From Neobacillus dielmonensis (lineage in GTDB: Bacteria; Bacillota; Bacilli; Bacillales; Cytobacillaceae), in contig NZ_HG942074.1 of assembly GCF_000612665.1 (NCBI RefSeq), forward strand, positions 157,128 to 221,127: a stretch of 64,000 bases of DNA, given 5' to 3'. Made by a program: the position numbers and the translations under genes. Shown piece after piece: positions 44,792-53,909 of this stretch (position 1 is the first letter of the stretch; the number at the start of each line of letters is the position of its first letter). The notes below the pieces were generated by a model. That model had not been told where the DNA came from. It saw nothing but the letters and a program-made list of their open reading frames with translations, and ran no database searches.

Positions 44792-45898
44792 ATGAAGGAT
44801 GTACAAGTGGAAATTGAGAGTTCCAAGCCGATAAAGCTAAAGCCAACCAGATCTTGGCGTACCTATTTGGGTGGAAAATTAATTGATCAACTGCATGGAA
44901 TTGACGATCCAAAGGATAGCCATTTCCCGGAAGAATGGATGATTTCCATTGTTTCAAGCAGAACAATTGGCCGCGAAGACGATGGGTTGAACAAGATTGA
45001 CCTTTCAGATACGGACATTACCTTAAAAGAAATAGTGGAATCTAATCCCGAAGAGTTTTTAGGAAAAAGACATGTTGAAAGAATCGGCTCTCAGACAGGG
45101 GTTTTAGTCAAGTTGATCGATTCTGCCGAGCGGTTAATTATTCAGGTGCACCCTGATAAGGAGAAGGCACAAGCTTTCTTCGGTTCAAAATATGGTAAAA
45201 CCGAGTGTTGGCACTTCGTGGGGGGCAGAGTAATCAATGGGGAACCGCCTCATGTATATGTTGGTTTTAAAGCAGGTGTCACAAGGGAACGGTGGGTAAA
45301 GCTGTTTCTGGATCAAGATATCCAGGGCATGCTCAGCTGCCTTCATAAATACTATGTTTCACCTGGTGATACTTTCCTCATTGAGGCGGGCGTTCCCCAT
45401 GCCATTGGGCCAGGCTGTTTATTGGTAGAAATTCAGGAACCGACAGACTACACGATTCGAATGGAAAGAACATCCCCTTCAGGATTGTATATTGAAGATT
45501 ACTTAATTCACCAGGGAATCGGTTTCGATAAAATGTTCGATATCTTTAAGTATGAGTCTTTTTCTTGGGAAGAAACGCTAAAAAAATGGCAAGTCAATCC
45601 CCAAGTCTTAACTGAATCAGAGGGGAATCGGGAAACCGAACTAATTGGATACAGGCAAACACCATATTTTCGGATGACCCAATTGGAAATTACTGATCAG
45701 ATGAGGATTCAAGGGGACGGAGTATTTTCGGGAATCTACATCCTATCCGGCAACGCATCCATCATTACGGATGGAATAACCCAAAACGTAAACAAAGGTG
45801 ACCAATTGTTCATACCATCCCAAGTTTCCAGTTTTACCATTATTAATAACGGGGATGATCCATTGAAGGCGTTGAGACTATTCGGACCAGAAGTTTGA
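44792..45898 (+). CDS. Class I mannose-6-phosphate isomerase-like cupin protein
   Basis: A zinc-dependent cupin of 368 residues similar to type I phosphomannose isomerases. Metal-site segments include LIIQVHPDKEKAQAFF (Gln-x-His), KTECWHFVGG, and PHAIGPGCLLVEIQEPTDYTIR (His and the catalytic Arg region). A second cupin follows at the C-terminus. The N-terminal part (LKPTRSWRTYLGGKLI) differs from housekeeping ManA, so the substrate may not be mannose-6-phosphate. The start at 44792 is set by GGGAGG; the frame is open upstream to GTG 44759. In this cluster it may isomerise another pectin-derived sugar (inference). Confidence 0.8.
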   Translation: MKDVQVEIESSKPIKLKPTRSWRTYLGGKLIDQLHGIDDPKDSHFPEEWMISIVSSRTIGREDDGLNKIDLSDTDITLKEIVESNPEEFLGKRHVERIGSQTGVLVKLIDSAERLIIQVHPDKEKAQAFFGSKYGKTECWHFVGGRVINGEPPHVYVGFKAGVTRERWVKLFLDQDIQGMLSCLHKYYVSPGDTFLIEAGVPHAIGPGCLLVEIQEPTDYTIRMERTSPSGLYIEDYLIHQGIGFDKMFDIFKYESFSWEETLKKWQVNPQVLTESEGNRETELIGYRQTPYFRMTQLEITDQMRIQGDGVFSGIYILSGNASIITDGITQNVNKGDQLFIPSQVSSFTIINNGDDPLKALRLFGPEV

Positions 45899-46072
45899 GG
45901 CAGGCCATATTGTTGATCTATTTGGGAATGGCAGGCACTAAAAGAATGGAATAATCGCAGTTTAATAAAATCGATTTGACAGGTTACGATAAATTTAGAC
46001 AAAAAATTGCCTAAAATATCTTAAAATTTTAATAAAACATATTAAAATCTTTAATTTATTAAAGAAACCGTT

Positions 46073-46086
46073 TTCATTAGAATGGA
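46073..46086 (+). promoter_or_regulatory. Candidate cre box upstream of the ABC permease operon
   Basis: AGAAACCGTTTTCA fits cre at 13 of 14 positions. It lies 21 bases before the first permease start, so CcpA would block the sugar-uptake operon. Confidence 0.55.
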
Positions 46087-46107
46087 ATCAAGAAAGGAGG
46101 AAATCAG

Positions 46108-47049
46108 ATGGATCTTTCAAGTGGAGTTACTGAAACATCGATCGAAAGCAAAAAGACAGTGAAAAAAAAGAAAATAAATAAGGGTAATCTTACCCCCTAT
46201 CTTTTTATACTGCCTTCCCTTATCTTAATAATAGGATTTCTTTTTTACCCAATAGGAACTGTATTTTATTACAGTCTTCAAAACTATGATATAGCAGCGC
46301 CTTTCTATAATGGCTTTGCTGGTCTGGACAACTTTAAAACCATCTTTACGGAAGACAAAATGTTCCTGCCAAGCTTGTTAAACAGCTTGAAATGGGTTGT
46401 ATCAGAAGTAGGACTTCAATTGGTTTTTGGTATGATCGTTGCCTTACTGTTGAATCAAACTTTTAAACTTAGAGGATTGGTACGGGCGATTGCCTTTATT
46501 CCTTGGGCGATTTCTGGGGTACTTGCTTCATCAATGTGGTCGTTAATTTTCAACGAACATATGGGGGTACTGAACGATTTACTCTTGAAATTAGGATTGG
46601 TGAATGAACCACAGGCTTTCTTGGCTGGTACCACTACAGCATTTACAGCGGTAATCCTAGCCGAAATGTGGCGAGGAATTCCATTCTTCGCGATTACCTT
46701 GCTGGCTTCCTTACAAAGTATTCCTACAGAATTATATGAAGCGTCTAAAGTGGATGGCGCAAGTAGATGGAAAACCTTCATCTATGTTATCTTACCGCAA
46801 TTGAAAAATACGATTGTTTTGACAACCTTACTAAGGGTTGTTTGGGAATTCAACAACGTCGATCTTTTGTTTAACTTAACGGGCGGTGGTCCAGCACATT
46901 CTACAACCACACTAACCATGTACATTGCTGACTTAGCGGTTCATGGAAGCAATTTCGGGTATGGCTCTGCATTAACAGTCGTTTCCTTCGGCATCTTGTT
47001 AATCTTTGCGATGATTTATCTGAAATTATCCCGTTATGAAAAGGAGTGA
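46108..47049 (+). CDS. Carbohydrate ABC permease, MalF/UgpA type
   Basis: One of two permease subunits of a CUT1 sugar importer, 313 residues. A lysine-rich cytoplasmic start is followed by six membrane segments. The EAA loop is ELYEASKVDGASRWKTFIYVILPQLKN. AAAGGAGG precedes the ATG. It is followed after seven bases by the second permease and then the binding protein. In B. subtilis, comparable pectin-oligosaccharide systems (YtcQ/YteP/YtcP, YesOPQ) share the ATPase MsmX, and no ATPase gene is present here either. It likely imports oligogalacturonides (inference from neighbours). Confidence 0.9.
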   Translation: MDLSSGVTETSIESKKTVKKKKINKGNLTPYLFILPSLILIIGFLFYPIGTVFYYSLQNYDIAAPFYNGFAGLDNFKTIFTEDKMFLPSLLNSLKWVVSEVGLQLVFGMIVALLLNQTFKLRGLVRAIAFIPWAISGVLASSMWSLIFNEHMGVLNDLLLKLGLVNEPQAFLAGTTTAFTAVILAEMWRGIPFFAITLLASLQSIPTELYEASKVDGASRWKTFIYVILPQLKNTIVLTTLLRVVWEFNNVDLLFNLTGGGPAHSTTTLTMYIADLAVHGSNFGYGSALTVVSFGILLIFAMIYLKLSRYEKE

Positions 47050-47056
47050 CGTCTGG

Positions 47057-47893
47057 ATGTTATTTAATAATAAAAAAGTTGATAAATTGCTAACTATGTA
47101 CCTTCCGATAACTTTCATGCTGTGTTTCACCATTTTCCCTCTATACTGGACAGTTAACACAGCGTTTAAGCCAGAGGGAGATATTATCAAACGTCCATTG
47201 CAGTATCTACCGGCTCATCCGACAATTGATAACTTTGTTAATGCTTGGACGAATATCGGATTTGCCACTTTCTTTAAAAATAGTGCAATCGTCGGCGTAA
47301 CAGCTGTGATTGTGGTTCTTGTCTGCTCAACCTTATCAGGTTATGCGTTAGCAAGATACCAGTTTAAAGGAAAACGGGCTTTCATGCTCATGCTCTTATG
47401 TACCCAATTTATCCCAAGAGCGATGATGATTATTCCATTGTTTATCATATTCAAAAATCTCGGATTAATCAGTAGTCCTCTTTCCTTAATCATTACGTAT
47501 TCAGCAGTTGAAATTCCGTTTACTACCATCTTAATGAGTGGGTTCATTGCAAACGTACCAAAAGAATTAGAAGAAGCTGCTATGATAGATGGCTGTAATA
47601 AACTGCAATCATTGCGCCATGTAGTGTTTCCGTTATTATTACCAGGTATAGTTGCAACAGGGGTATTCACTTTCATTTATACTTGGAATGAATTCTTAAT
47701 CGCCTTGATGTTGACCAACAAACAAGACAAGTTTACCCTCCCAGTAGGATTAAGTTCCATGATGGGTGAGTTTAACGTTAACTATGGGGCTTTGGCAGCA
47801 GGAAGTGTAATCGCTTTAATTCCGGCAATCTTGTTATTCGCCTATGCGCAGAAACACCTTGTCAATGGTATGGGTGGGGCTGTGAAAGGTTAA
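47057..47893 (+). CDS. Carbohydrate ABC permease, MalG type
   Basis: The second permease subunit of the same importer, 278 residues, six membrane segments. The EAA loop is ELEEAAMIDGCNKLQSLRHVVFPLLLPG. The start at 47057 is chosen because AAGGAGTG at the end of the preceding gene lies eight bases upstream; an ATG at 47036 overlaps that gene. A GCCC-TAAA-GGGC hairpin follows in the gap before the binding-protein gene and may set the relative mRNA level. Confidence 0.9.
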   Translation: MLFNNKKVDKLLTMYLPITFMLCFTIFPLYWTVNTAFKPEGDIIKRPLQYLPAHPTIDNFVNAWTNIGFATFFKNSAIVGVTAVIVVLVCSTLSGYALARYQFKGKRAFMLMLLCTQFIPRAMMIIPLFIIFKNLGLISSPLSLIITYSAVEIPFTTILMSGFIANVPKELEEAAMIDGCNKLQSLRHVVFPLLLPGIVATGVFTFIYTWNEFLIALMLTNKQDKFTLPVGLSSMMGEFNVNYGALAAGSVIALIPAILLFAYAQKHLVNGMGGAVKG

Positions 47894-48015
47894 TATTAGA
47901 AAACTCACCGACTGGCGAGCCCTAAAGGGCGGTTCATGAGGCGTAGTTGTACTTATGCATGACAGGAAAGTTTTATACTACCCTGTCGGCTAAAAAAATA
48001 AAGGGAGGCAATTTC

Positions 48016-49365
48016 ATGTATAAGAAAAAATTAACAACGACTGCTCTTGCGCTTACCGTAGCATCCAGTATGTTTCTAACTGCATGTGGCGGGAGCAGCA
48101 CAGAGGAAAAAGCCAGCACAGAAAAAAAACCAGCCGCTAAAACTGATGAACCAGTAACATTAACATTCTGGGATGAAAACGCAGGGCCAGCTCGTACACC
48201 AGTTTGGGAAGAAGTCATTAAGCGATTTGAAGCTAAGTATCCTAATATTACTGTTGAATATGTAGGAATTCCGAACGCTTCCGCAAAATCAAAATATGAT
48301 GCAGCCATTGCTGCTGAAGATACTCCAGATGTAGGTTCTATGCAAACTACATGGCTTCCAGAGTTCTCTATTCGCGGAGCTTTGAAACCACTTGATTCTT
48401 ACTATAAGAAATCAGAAGTCAGCAAGAAATTGAACGAAGGCGCTATTAATGTAAACAAAGAAATTACCCAAGATAAGAAACTTTATGGTATTCCATATGC
48501 ACAAAACTTGGATGCCCTGTGGATTCGTTCAGATTGGTTTGAGCAAGCAGGCGTAAAAGAGCCAAAAACTTGGGACGATTTCTTCACTGATATCGAAAAA
48601 TTAAGAGACCCAGCTCAAAATCGGTATGGCTTTACTATCCGCGGTGGTGCTGGTGCGTCCTTCACCATTCAAAGAGCGATGTTTGCTTACAGCGGCTTAG
48701 ATTACTTTGATAAAAATGGCAAAACGAACATCAATGATCCAAAACACGTAGAGTTTGTTGAAAAGTACTTCTCTTACTATGACAAATGGACTCCAAAGAG
48801 CGATATTACAAACGGCTATAAAGAAATGACAGCTGCATTTGATACTGGTGTTGTAGCAATGGTGCACCATAACCCAGGTTCTTATGGCGAGCACAGCAAA
48901 GCATTACCAGCAGGCACTTATAAGATGATTCCACTTCCAACAACCGACAAGGGCCAATATGTGGCTGAAGGTGGAAACGCTGTTAACCTAGGTATGTTCA
49001 AATCAACAAAACATCCTGATGAAGCTTGGAAATTTATCGAATTCGTGAACTCTGCAGATGCTCAAAGTTACTGGAATGAACAAACTGGTCAAATTCCGAC
49101 TAACAAAGATGTATTAGATGATGATTGGGTACAAAACGCACAACATATTAAAGTGGCATTCGAAGTTTACAACAATCCTAAAACAAAAATCTATATGCCA
49201 CCATTCTATTTGCCTGACTACCGCTCCATCCTTGACACTATTGTTGACCCAGGCGTACAAAGTGTTATGAGCGGAAAGATGACTGCTAAAGAATTCTTAG
49301 ATCAATGGGCAAAAGCAATCGAAGATTCCAAAGCAAAATACGACAAGACTTTTAGCAAAAAATAA
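48016..49365 (+). CDS. Sugar-binding lipoprotein of the CUT1 importer
   Basis: An extracellular type I/II sugar-binding protein of 449 residues. The signal peptide has the lipobox LTAC, with Cys at about 24. A Lys/Thr/Glu-rich tether leads to the mature fold (PVTLTFWDENAGPARTPVWEEVIKRFEAKYPNI). The hinge region has a Tyr/Trp-rich substrate site (YGIPYAQNLDALWIRSDWF). GGGAGG precedes the ATG. The gene comes after the two permeases, whereas many such operons list it first. A hairpin at 49375-49403 follows. Confidence 0.9.
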   Translation: MYKKKLTTTALALTVASSMFLTACGGSSTEEKASTEKKPAAKTDEPVTLTFWDENAGPARTPVWEEVIKRFEAKYPNITVEYVGIPNASAKSKYDAAIAAEDTPDVGSMQTTWLPEFSIRGALKPLDSYYKKSEVSKKLNEGAINVNKEITQDKKLYGIPYAQNLDALWIRSDWFEQAGVKEPKTWDDFFTDIEKLRDPAQNRYGFTIRGGAGASFTIQRAMFAYSGLDYFDKNGKTNINDPKHVEFVEKYFSYYDKWTPKSDITNGYKEMTAAFDTGVVAMVHHNPGSYGEHSKALPAGTYKMIPLPTTDKGQYVAEGGNAVNLGMFKSTKHPDEAWKFIEFVNSADAQSYWNEQTGQIPTNKDVLDDDWVQNAQHIKVAFEVYNNPKTKIYMPPFYLPDYRSILDTIVDPGVQSVMSGKMTAKEFLDQWAKAIEDSKAKYDKTFSKK

Positions 49366-49374
49366 GCTAGCCTT

Positions 49375-49403
49375 ACTGGGTGTTGATACGATTAACACCC
49401 AGT
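49375..49403 (+). terminator. Hairpin after the binding-protein gene
   Basis: ACTGGGTGTT (49375-49384) pairs with AACACCCAGT (49394-49403), with a short TTTGTCT tail. Partial terminator or 3'-end protection; the GH105 gene follows. Confidence 0.6.
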
Positions 49404-49504
49404 TTGTCTATACCTCTAAATTTGCAAATCAAATAGCAGAATCCGCAAAAGAAACTAGTATTCTCGCAATTAAACGGACATTATAGGTAAAGGAGATAGG
49501 AGAA

Positions 49505-50605
49505 ATGACAACCAAACAAATCACAACCGAAACTCCGTTATTGATGGCGGAAAAGGCAAGCCGTGCACTGATGGAAACGTTCCGTGCTGAGGACCTTCCA
49601 CCAGTAAATGCTTTCCATTATCATCAGGGAGTTTATCTCTATGGGGTATACCGAGTGTATCAAGCAACAGGTAATGAAGAGTATTTTGAATATATCAAGG
49701 CATATTACGATAACTTGATTGATGAAGAAGGCAACGTCTGCTTTGATCGTGACCAATTGGATTCAACAATGGCAGGAATTTTACTGTTCCCTTTATATGA
49801 AAAGACTAAAAATCCAAAATATCTGATTGCTGCAAAACGTTTAAGGAGTGCTTTAGACACCATTAACAGAACGACCGAAAATGGTTTCTGGCATAAGGAA
49901 AAATATCCATATCAAATGTGGCTAGACGGCCTGTTTATGGGTGGACCTTTCATGCTGTTGTATAGCCAGCAGTTCCATGAAGAAGAATTGATTCAAATGG
50001 TGCTTCTGCAAGAAAAGCTGATGAGAAAGCATATGACGGACGAAACAACCGGTCTGCTTTACCATGCTTGGGATGAGAAAAGGGTACAGCCATGGGCAAA
50101 CCGTGAAACCGGCTGTTCACCGGAATTTTGGGGACGTTCTGTAGGTTGGTATGGCACAGCCTTAATCGATTTGCTGGAAATCCTTGGTGACAAGAAACGT
50201 GGTCAAGAAGAATTAATCAAATCGCTTCAAAGCTTTATCCCAGCCATTGTCCAATTCCAGGATGAAAAGACCGGTCTCTGGTATCAAATCGTTGATAAAG
50301 GTGATCGGGCAGACAACTGGCTCGAGTCCTCCTGCTCTGCATTATTTATTTACTTCATTTCCAAAGCAATTAAACACGGCTACGTGGATGATTCTTATCG
50401 TGCAGTCGTTGACAAGGCCTACAAAGGGTTGCTGGAGTACATGGTAGAAGAAAAAGAAACAACGCTGAATCTAAATGGTATCTGTATCGGCACATCAGCA
50501 GGTGTTTATGATTATTATGTGGAACGTCCTACCTCCACGAACGACTTGCATGGAATGGGTGCCTTCATTTTAGGCAGCATGGCTTATTACGACCTTATTA
50601 AATAA
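49505..50605 (+). CDS. GH105 unsaturated rhamnogalacturonyl/galacturonyl hydrolase (YteR-like)
   Basis: A cytoplasmic (alpha/alpha)6-barrel hydrolase of 366 residues. It removes the 4,5-unsaturated uronic acid from the non-reducing end of oligosaccharides made by pectin lyases, through enol-ether hydration. The catalytic Asp is Asp141 in MWLDGLFMGGPF, as in YteR. Other family landmarks are FWGRSVGWYG and GICIGTSAG. No signal peptide is present, so it acts on imported oligomers. AAGGAGATAGG precedes the ATG. It belongs with the importer genes just upstream. Confidence 0.9.
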   Translation: MTTKQITTETPLLMAEKASRALMETFRAEDLPPVNAFHYHQGVYLYGVYRVYQATGNEEYFEYIKAYYDNLIDEEGNVCFDRDQLDSTMAGILLFPLYEKTKNPKYLIAAKRLRSALDTINRTTENGFWHKEKYPYQMWLDGLFMGGPFMLLYSQQFHEEELIQMVLLQEKLMRKHMTDETTGLLYHAWDEKRVQPWANRETGCSPEFWGRSVGWYGTALIDLLEILGDKKRGQEELIKSLQSFIPAIVQFQDEKTGLWYQIVDKGDRADNWLESSCSALFIYFISKAIKHGYVDDSYRAVVDKAYKGLLEYMVEEKETTLNLNGICIGTSAGVYDYYVERPTSTNDLHGMGAFILGSMAYYDLIK

Positions 50606-50649
50606 TTTGATTTCACTTCTAAGTTTTTAACATACGGACAGTAGATATT

Positions 50650-50702
50650 AACCTTTCCTTATGCCTGCATTTGAAGCATAGGGAAAGGTTTCTATAATTT
50701 TT
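50650..50702 (+). terminator. Hairpin terminator after the GH105 gene
   Basis: AACCTTTCC (50650-50658) pairs with GGAAAGGTT (50682-50690). There is an inner TATGC/GCATA stem and a T-rich tail. Confidence 0.7.
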
Positions 50703-50765
50703 GGGGAAGGAGGACTATTTTACTAGATTGTAAAACTAAAGACATGCCAAAGGTGGTTAAAGTAA

Positions 50766-53717
50766 ATGAAGAGATATAATGTATTTCTCTCGATGATGTT
50801 AGTAACATTACTGGTTTTCAGTAACTTCGGTGCAAAAACATTTGCAAAGACAGACACCTCTGTACCCTCATCGCCTGTAAATTTACAAGTACCAAACCTT
50901 GCTTTTGATGAAGACAGCATTACCCTAGTGTGGGACAAACCACAGGATTACAGTGATATCGTAGACTTCAATGTTTATATGAATGGCAAAAGGATTGGAA
51001 GCGCTTTAAAAGATAACGGAGGACCAGCAAAGGCCTATATTGATAATTTCTATAAAAATATCGACAAAGACAATTTCCACGTTGATATTCTGATTCATAA
51101 TTTCACAGTAGAAAATCTTAAACCAAACAAGTCATATGAGTTTTATGTGACATCTGTCAATACAGATGGTGTTGAATCTACACCATCTAATAAAATTGTG
51201 GCAAAAACAACGCCTGTGCCTGACGTTTTCAATATTGTAGATTATGGAGCTACTCCAAACGATGATACGAAAGACACAAAAGCAATTCAGGCAGCGATCG
51301 ATGCCGCAACACCTGGGGCGAAAGTGGTAATACCTGAAGGCAAGTTTATCTCTGGAGCCATTTGGCTGAAATCTGATATGACATTACAAGTTGACGGCTA
51401 TTTACTTGGATCACCAGATCCTGAAGATTACAGCGGAAATTTCTGGGTATACGATTATTCGACAGATGAGCGCTCCTATGCACTCATTAACGCCCATACT
51501 TATGATTACGGAAGTATTAAGAATATCCGCATTGTTGGAAAAGGAACGATAGATGGAAATGGGTGGAAGCAGGATCCCAATTCCCCAACCGTCGATGAAG
51601 CAGGGAATGAATTGCCTCGCTTACTGGCCGGTAACAATTCCAAAGTAACTGGCGATGTAAAAGTTGAAAATGGAAAAATGAGCCCGCTCCACCTTGATTC
51701 TCCTAATACATACGGGATATTGGCAGCAGCCCAAACGTATGCAGCTCAAGTGGATGGGATGAATGCTAAGTCGGCCTATTCTACTCGTTCCAATCTCATT
51801 ACGGTACGCGGTGTTGATGGCATGTATTATGAGGGAATTACCCAACTGAACCCGTCTTTCCATGGGATTGTCAACCTTCATAGCAAAAATATTGTCGTAA
51901 ATGGAACCACAGCTAAAACCTATGATGCCAATAATGCTGATGGCTTCGAGTTTGGCGATTCGCAAAACATTATGGTTTTTAATAATTTTGTAGACACTGG
52001 TGATGATGCTATCAACTTTGCGGCAGGAATGGGACAAGCTGCAGCTGATGAAGAACCTACTGGAGAGGCTTGGATTTTTAATAACTATATTCGCGAAGGC
52101 CACGGTGGAGTGGTTACAGGAAGCCATACCGGCAGTTGGATCCAGGACTTTTTAGTAGAAGATAATATCATGTATAAAACAGATGTCGGCCTGCGCGCAA
52201 AAACGAACACGCCAATGGGAGGCGGAGCAAGGGATATCCTATTCCGGGACAATGCATTGGAAGGCATTGATGGTGACGGCCCGTTCGTCTTTACATCCTC
52301 TTATGAAGATGCCAATGCCGCTATTCTTTATGAGCCAGCACAGCAAATATCGCAATTTAAGAACATTCGAGTAGAGAATACAACAGTTCGCAACCAAGGT
52401 GGAAGCAAGAAACAATCGATTCTGGTAACAGGAAACAGTGACGTTGGTGAGGTCTATCACGAAAACATTATATTTAAAAATGTAAAATTTGATAAAGTCT
52501 TTTCGACTAATTTGAACTACGCAAAGGATTTAAAATTCATTAATGTATCGTTTACAAATGTTCTCGATAATGGTGGAAATCCTTGGAGGATTGCAAACTC
52601 AACAGGTCTTGTATTTGAAAATACAACAGCAGCTCCTGACGATGCCGTTCAGAAACCGGAATGGTCTAAAGAGGCAGCTGTAGAAGCAGTTTCGTCGGTC
52701 GACGGTAAAAGTGTAACATTAACATGGAGTGGAGCGTCAGACAACACAGGCGTTGCAGGATATACAATCTTTAAGGATGGAAAGAAAATCGGAAACACTT
52801 ATACAACAACGAAAAATACAACCTTTACGGTTACTGGATTAACCCCAGCCAAGGAGTACAACTTCAAGGTGGAAGCAACGGATGCAACGGGAAACCGTAC
52901 TTCCGATGGTCCGAAAACCCAAGTAACAACAAGTGGAAAAGCAGATGAGACTGCTCCTATTGTTCCAAGCAATGTCGAAATAAAAGAGCCTGTAACAACT
53001 ATTCCTGCAAGTGATACTTTTAGCGGGAAAAAAGTAGAGGTGGTATACCCTGGATTCACTTGGGCATCGGTTACTTGGCAGGCAGCAACCGATGACACGG
53101 GTATTGCCGGATACAATGTTTATGCTAACGGAGAATTACATGGATTTGCTGAAACCAATAGCTATACCTTAACTGACCTTCAACCTGGTACCAAATATAA
53201 TATTGAAATTGAAGCAGTCGACTTGGCAGGAAATACAGCCCGATATGGTTCTTCCTATGAACTGGAAACAGCTGTCCCATATAGCATCGGGGCTCCAAAA
53301 TTTGCCGGCGGCATCCATGCGGAAATGGGAGACGATGGGAAAAGTGTAACCCTTTCTTGGAATGAAGCAACCGCTGCTAATCAAGAAGTTTTCGGCTATC
53401 GTGTATATGTGAATGGCCAACCGATTAAACCTGAAGGGGCAGAATTTACCCCAATCAATACTGACATGACCACAAAAGAAACCTCTTATACCATTACAGA
53501 TCTTAAGAGAGGGAAAGAATACACCTTTAAAGTGGAAGCTGTCGCAAAGGGAATCAAATTTTCCAAACGTGAAAGATTAGCTGGCAGTGAGGAAAATCTT
53601 AACGGTCTTGTAGCAGTTCCAGGCTATAGATGGAGTGGGTCTGGACCAAGCATAACCCTTACCCTTAACAAGGATTTTAGCCGCAGTAATGGAAATGGAA
53701 ACGGTCCAAAAAAATAA
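50766..53717 (+). CDS. Secreted GH28 polygalacturonase with four fibronectin III domains
   Basis: An extracellular pectin hydrolase of 983 residues. The signal peptide (1-27) ends near AKTFAK. FnIII-1 occupies about 35-150. The right-handed beta-helix catalytic domain (about 155-630) carries all GH28 landmarks: NADG with Asp392, TGDD with Asp413/Asp414, GSHTG with His454, and R-A-K at Arg477/Lys479. Three more FnIII domains follow (about 640-725, 740-838, 845-945). An N-terminal FnIII on GH28 is typical of exo-acting PehX-type enzymes, which release digalacturonate. No LPxTG or SLH anchor is seen, so it is probably free in the medium or bound through FnIII. Confidence 0.92.
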   Translation: MKRYNVFLSMMLVTLLVFSNFGAKTFAKTDTSVPSSPVNLQVPNLAFDEDSITLVWDKPQDYSDIVDFNVYMNGKRIGSALKDNGGPAKAYIDNFYKNIDKDNFHVDILIHNFTVENLKPNKSYEFYVTSVNTDGVESTPSNKIVAKTTPVPDVFNIVDYGATPNDDTKDTKAIQAAIDAATPGAKVVIPEGKFISGAIWLKSDMTLQVDGYLLGSPDPEDYSGNFWVYDYSTDERSYALINAHTYDYGSIKNIRIVGKGTIDGNGWKQDPNSPTVDEAGNELPRLLAGNNSKVTGDVKVENGKMSPLHLDSPNTYGILAAAQTYAAQVDGMNAKSAYSTRSNLITVRGVDGMYYEGITQLNPSFHGIVNLHSKNIVVNGTTAKTYDANNADGFEFGDSQNIMVFNNFVDTGDDAINFAAGMGQAAADEEPTGEAWIFNNYIREGHGGVVTGSHTGSWIQDFLVEDNIMYKTDVGLRAKTNTPMGGGARDILFRDNALEGIDGDGPFVFTSSYEDANAAILYEPAQQISQFKNIRVENTTVRNQGGSKKQSILVTGNSDVGEVYHENIIFKNVKFDKVFSTNLNYAKDLKFINVSFTNVLDNGGNPWRIANSTGLVFENTTAAPDDAVQKPEWSKEAAVEAVSSVDGKSVTLTWSGASDNTGVAGYTIFKDGKKIGNTYTTTKNTTFTVTGLTPAKEYNFKVEATDATGNRTSDGPKTQVTTSGKADETAPIVPSNVEIKEPVTTIPASDTFSGKKVEVVYPGFTWASVTWQAATDDTGIAGYNVYANGELHGFAETNSYTLTDLQPGTKYNIEIEAVDLAGNTARYGSSYELETAVPYSIGAPKFAGGIHAEMGDDGKSVTLSWNEATAANQEVFGYRVYVNGQPIKPEGAEFTPINTDMTTKETSYTITDLKRGKEYTFKVEAVAKGIKFSKRERLAGSEENLNGLVAVPGYRWSGSGPSITLTLNKDFSRSNGNGNGPKK

Positions 53718-53737
53718 AATAATCATATTTTAAAAGA

Positions 53738-53778
53738 AGAGAAAGTTTTCCAACTAGTGGAAAGCTTTCTCTTTGCCT
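53738..53778 (+). terminator. Terminator after the polygalacturonase gene
   Basis: AGAGAAAG (53738-53745) pairs with CTTTCTCT (53765-53772), extended by TTTCC/GGAAA, with a moderate T tail. Confidence 0.75.
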
Positions 53779-53909
53779 TTAATGAGACAAAACTCACTTC
53801 GCGAATGAAGAATTTCAGATAAAATATACCTGTTTACCAAGCGGCAAATATAGTTTATTGTTTAAGTAGGAGCAAACGCTTCCATGAATTGCTTACAGGG
53901 AGTCTGGTA

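Noticed and set aside
51621..52127. 168-codon minus-strand ORF inside the polygalacturonase gene
   Set aside because: It is antisense to the GH28 catalytic core, whose motifs and codon pattern make the plus frame the real one.
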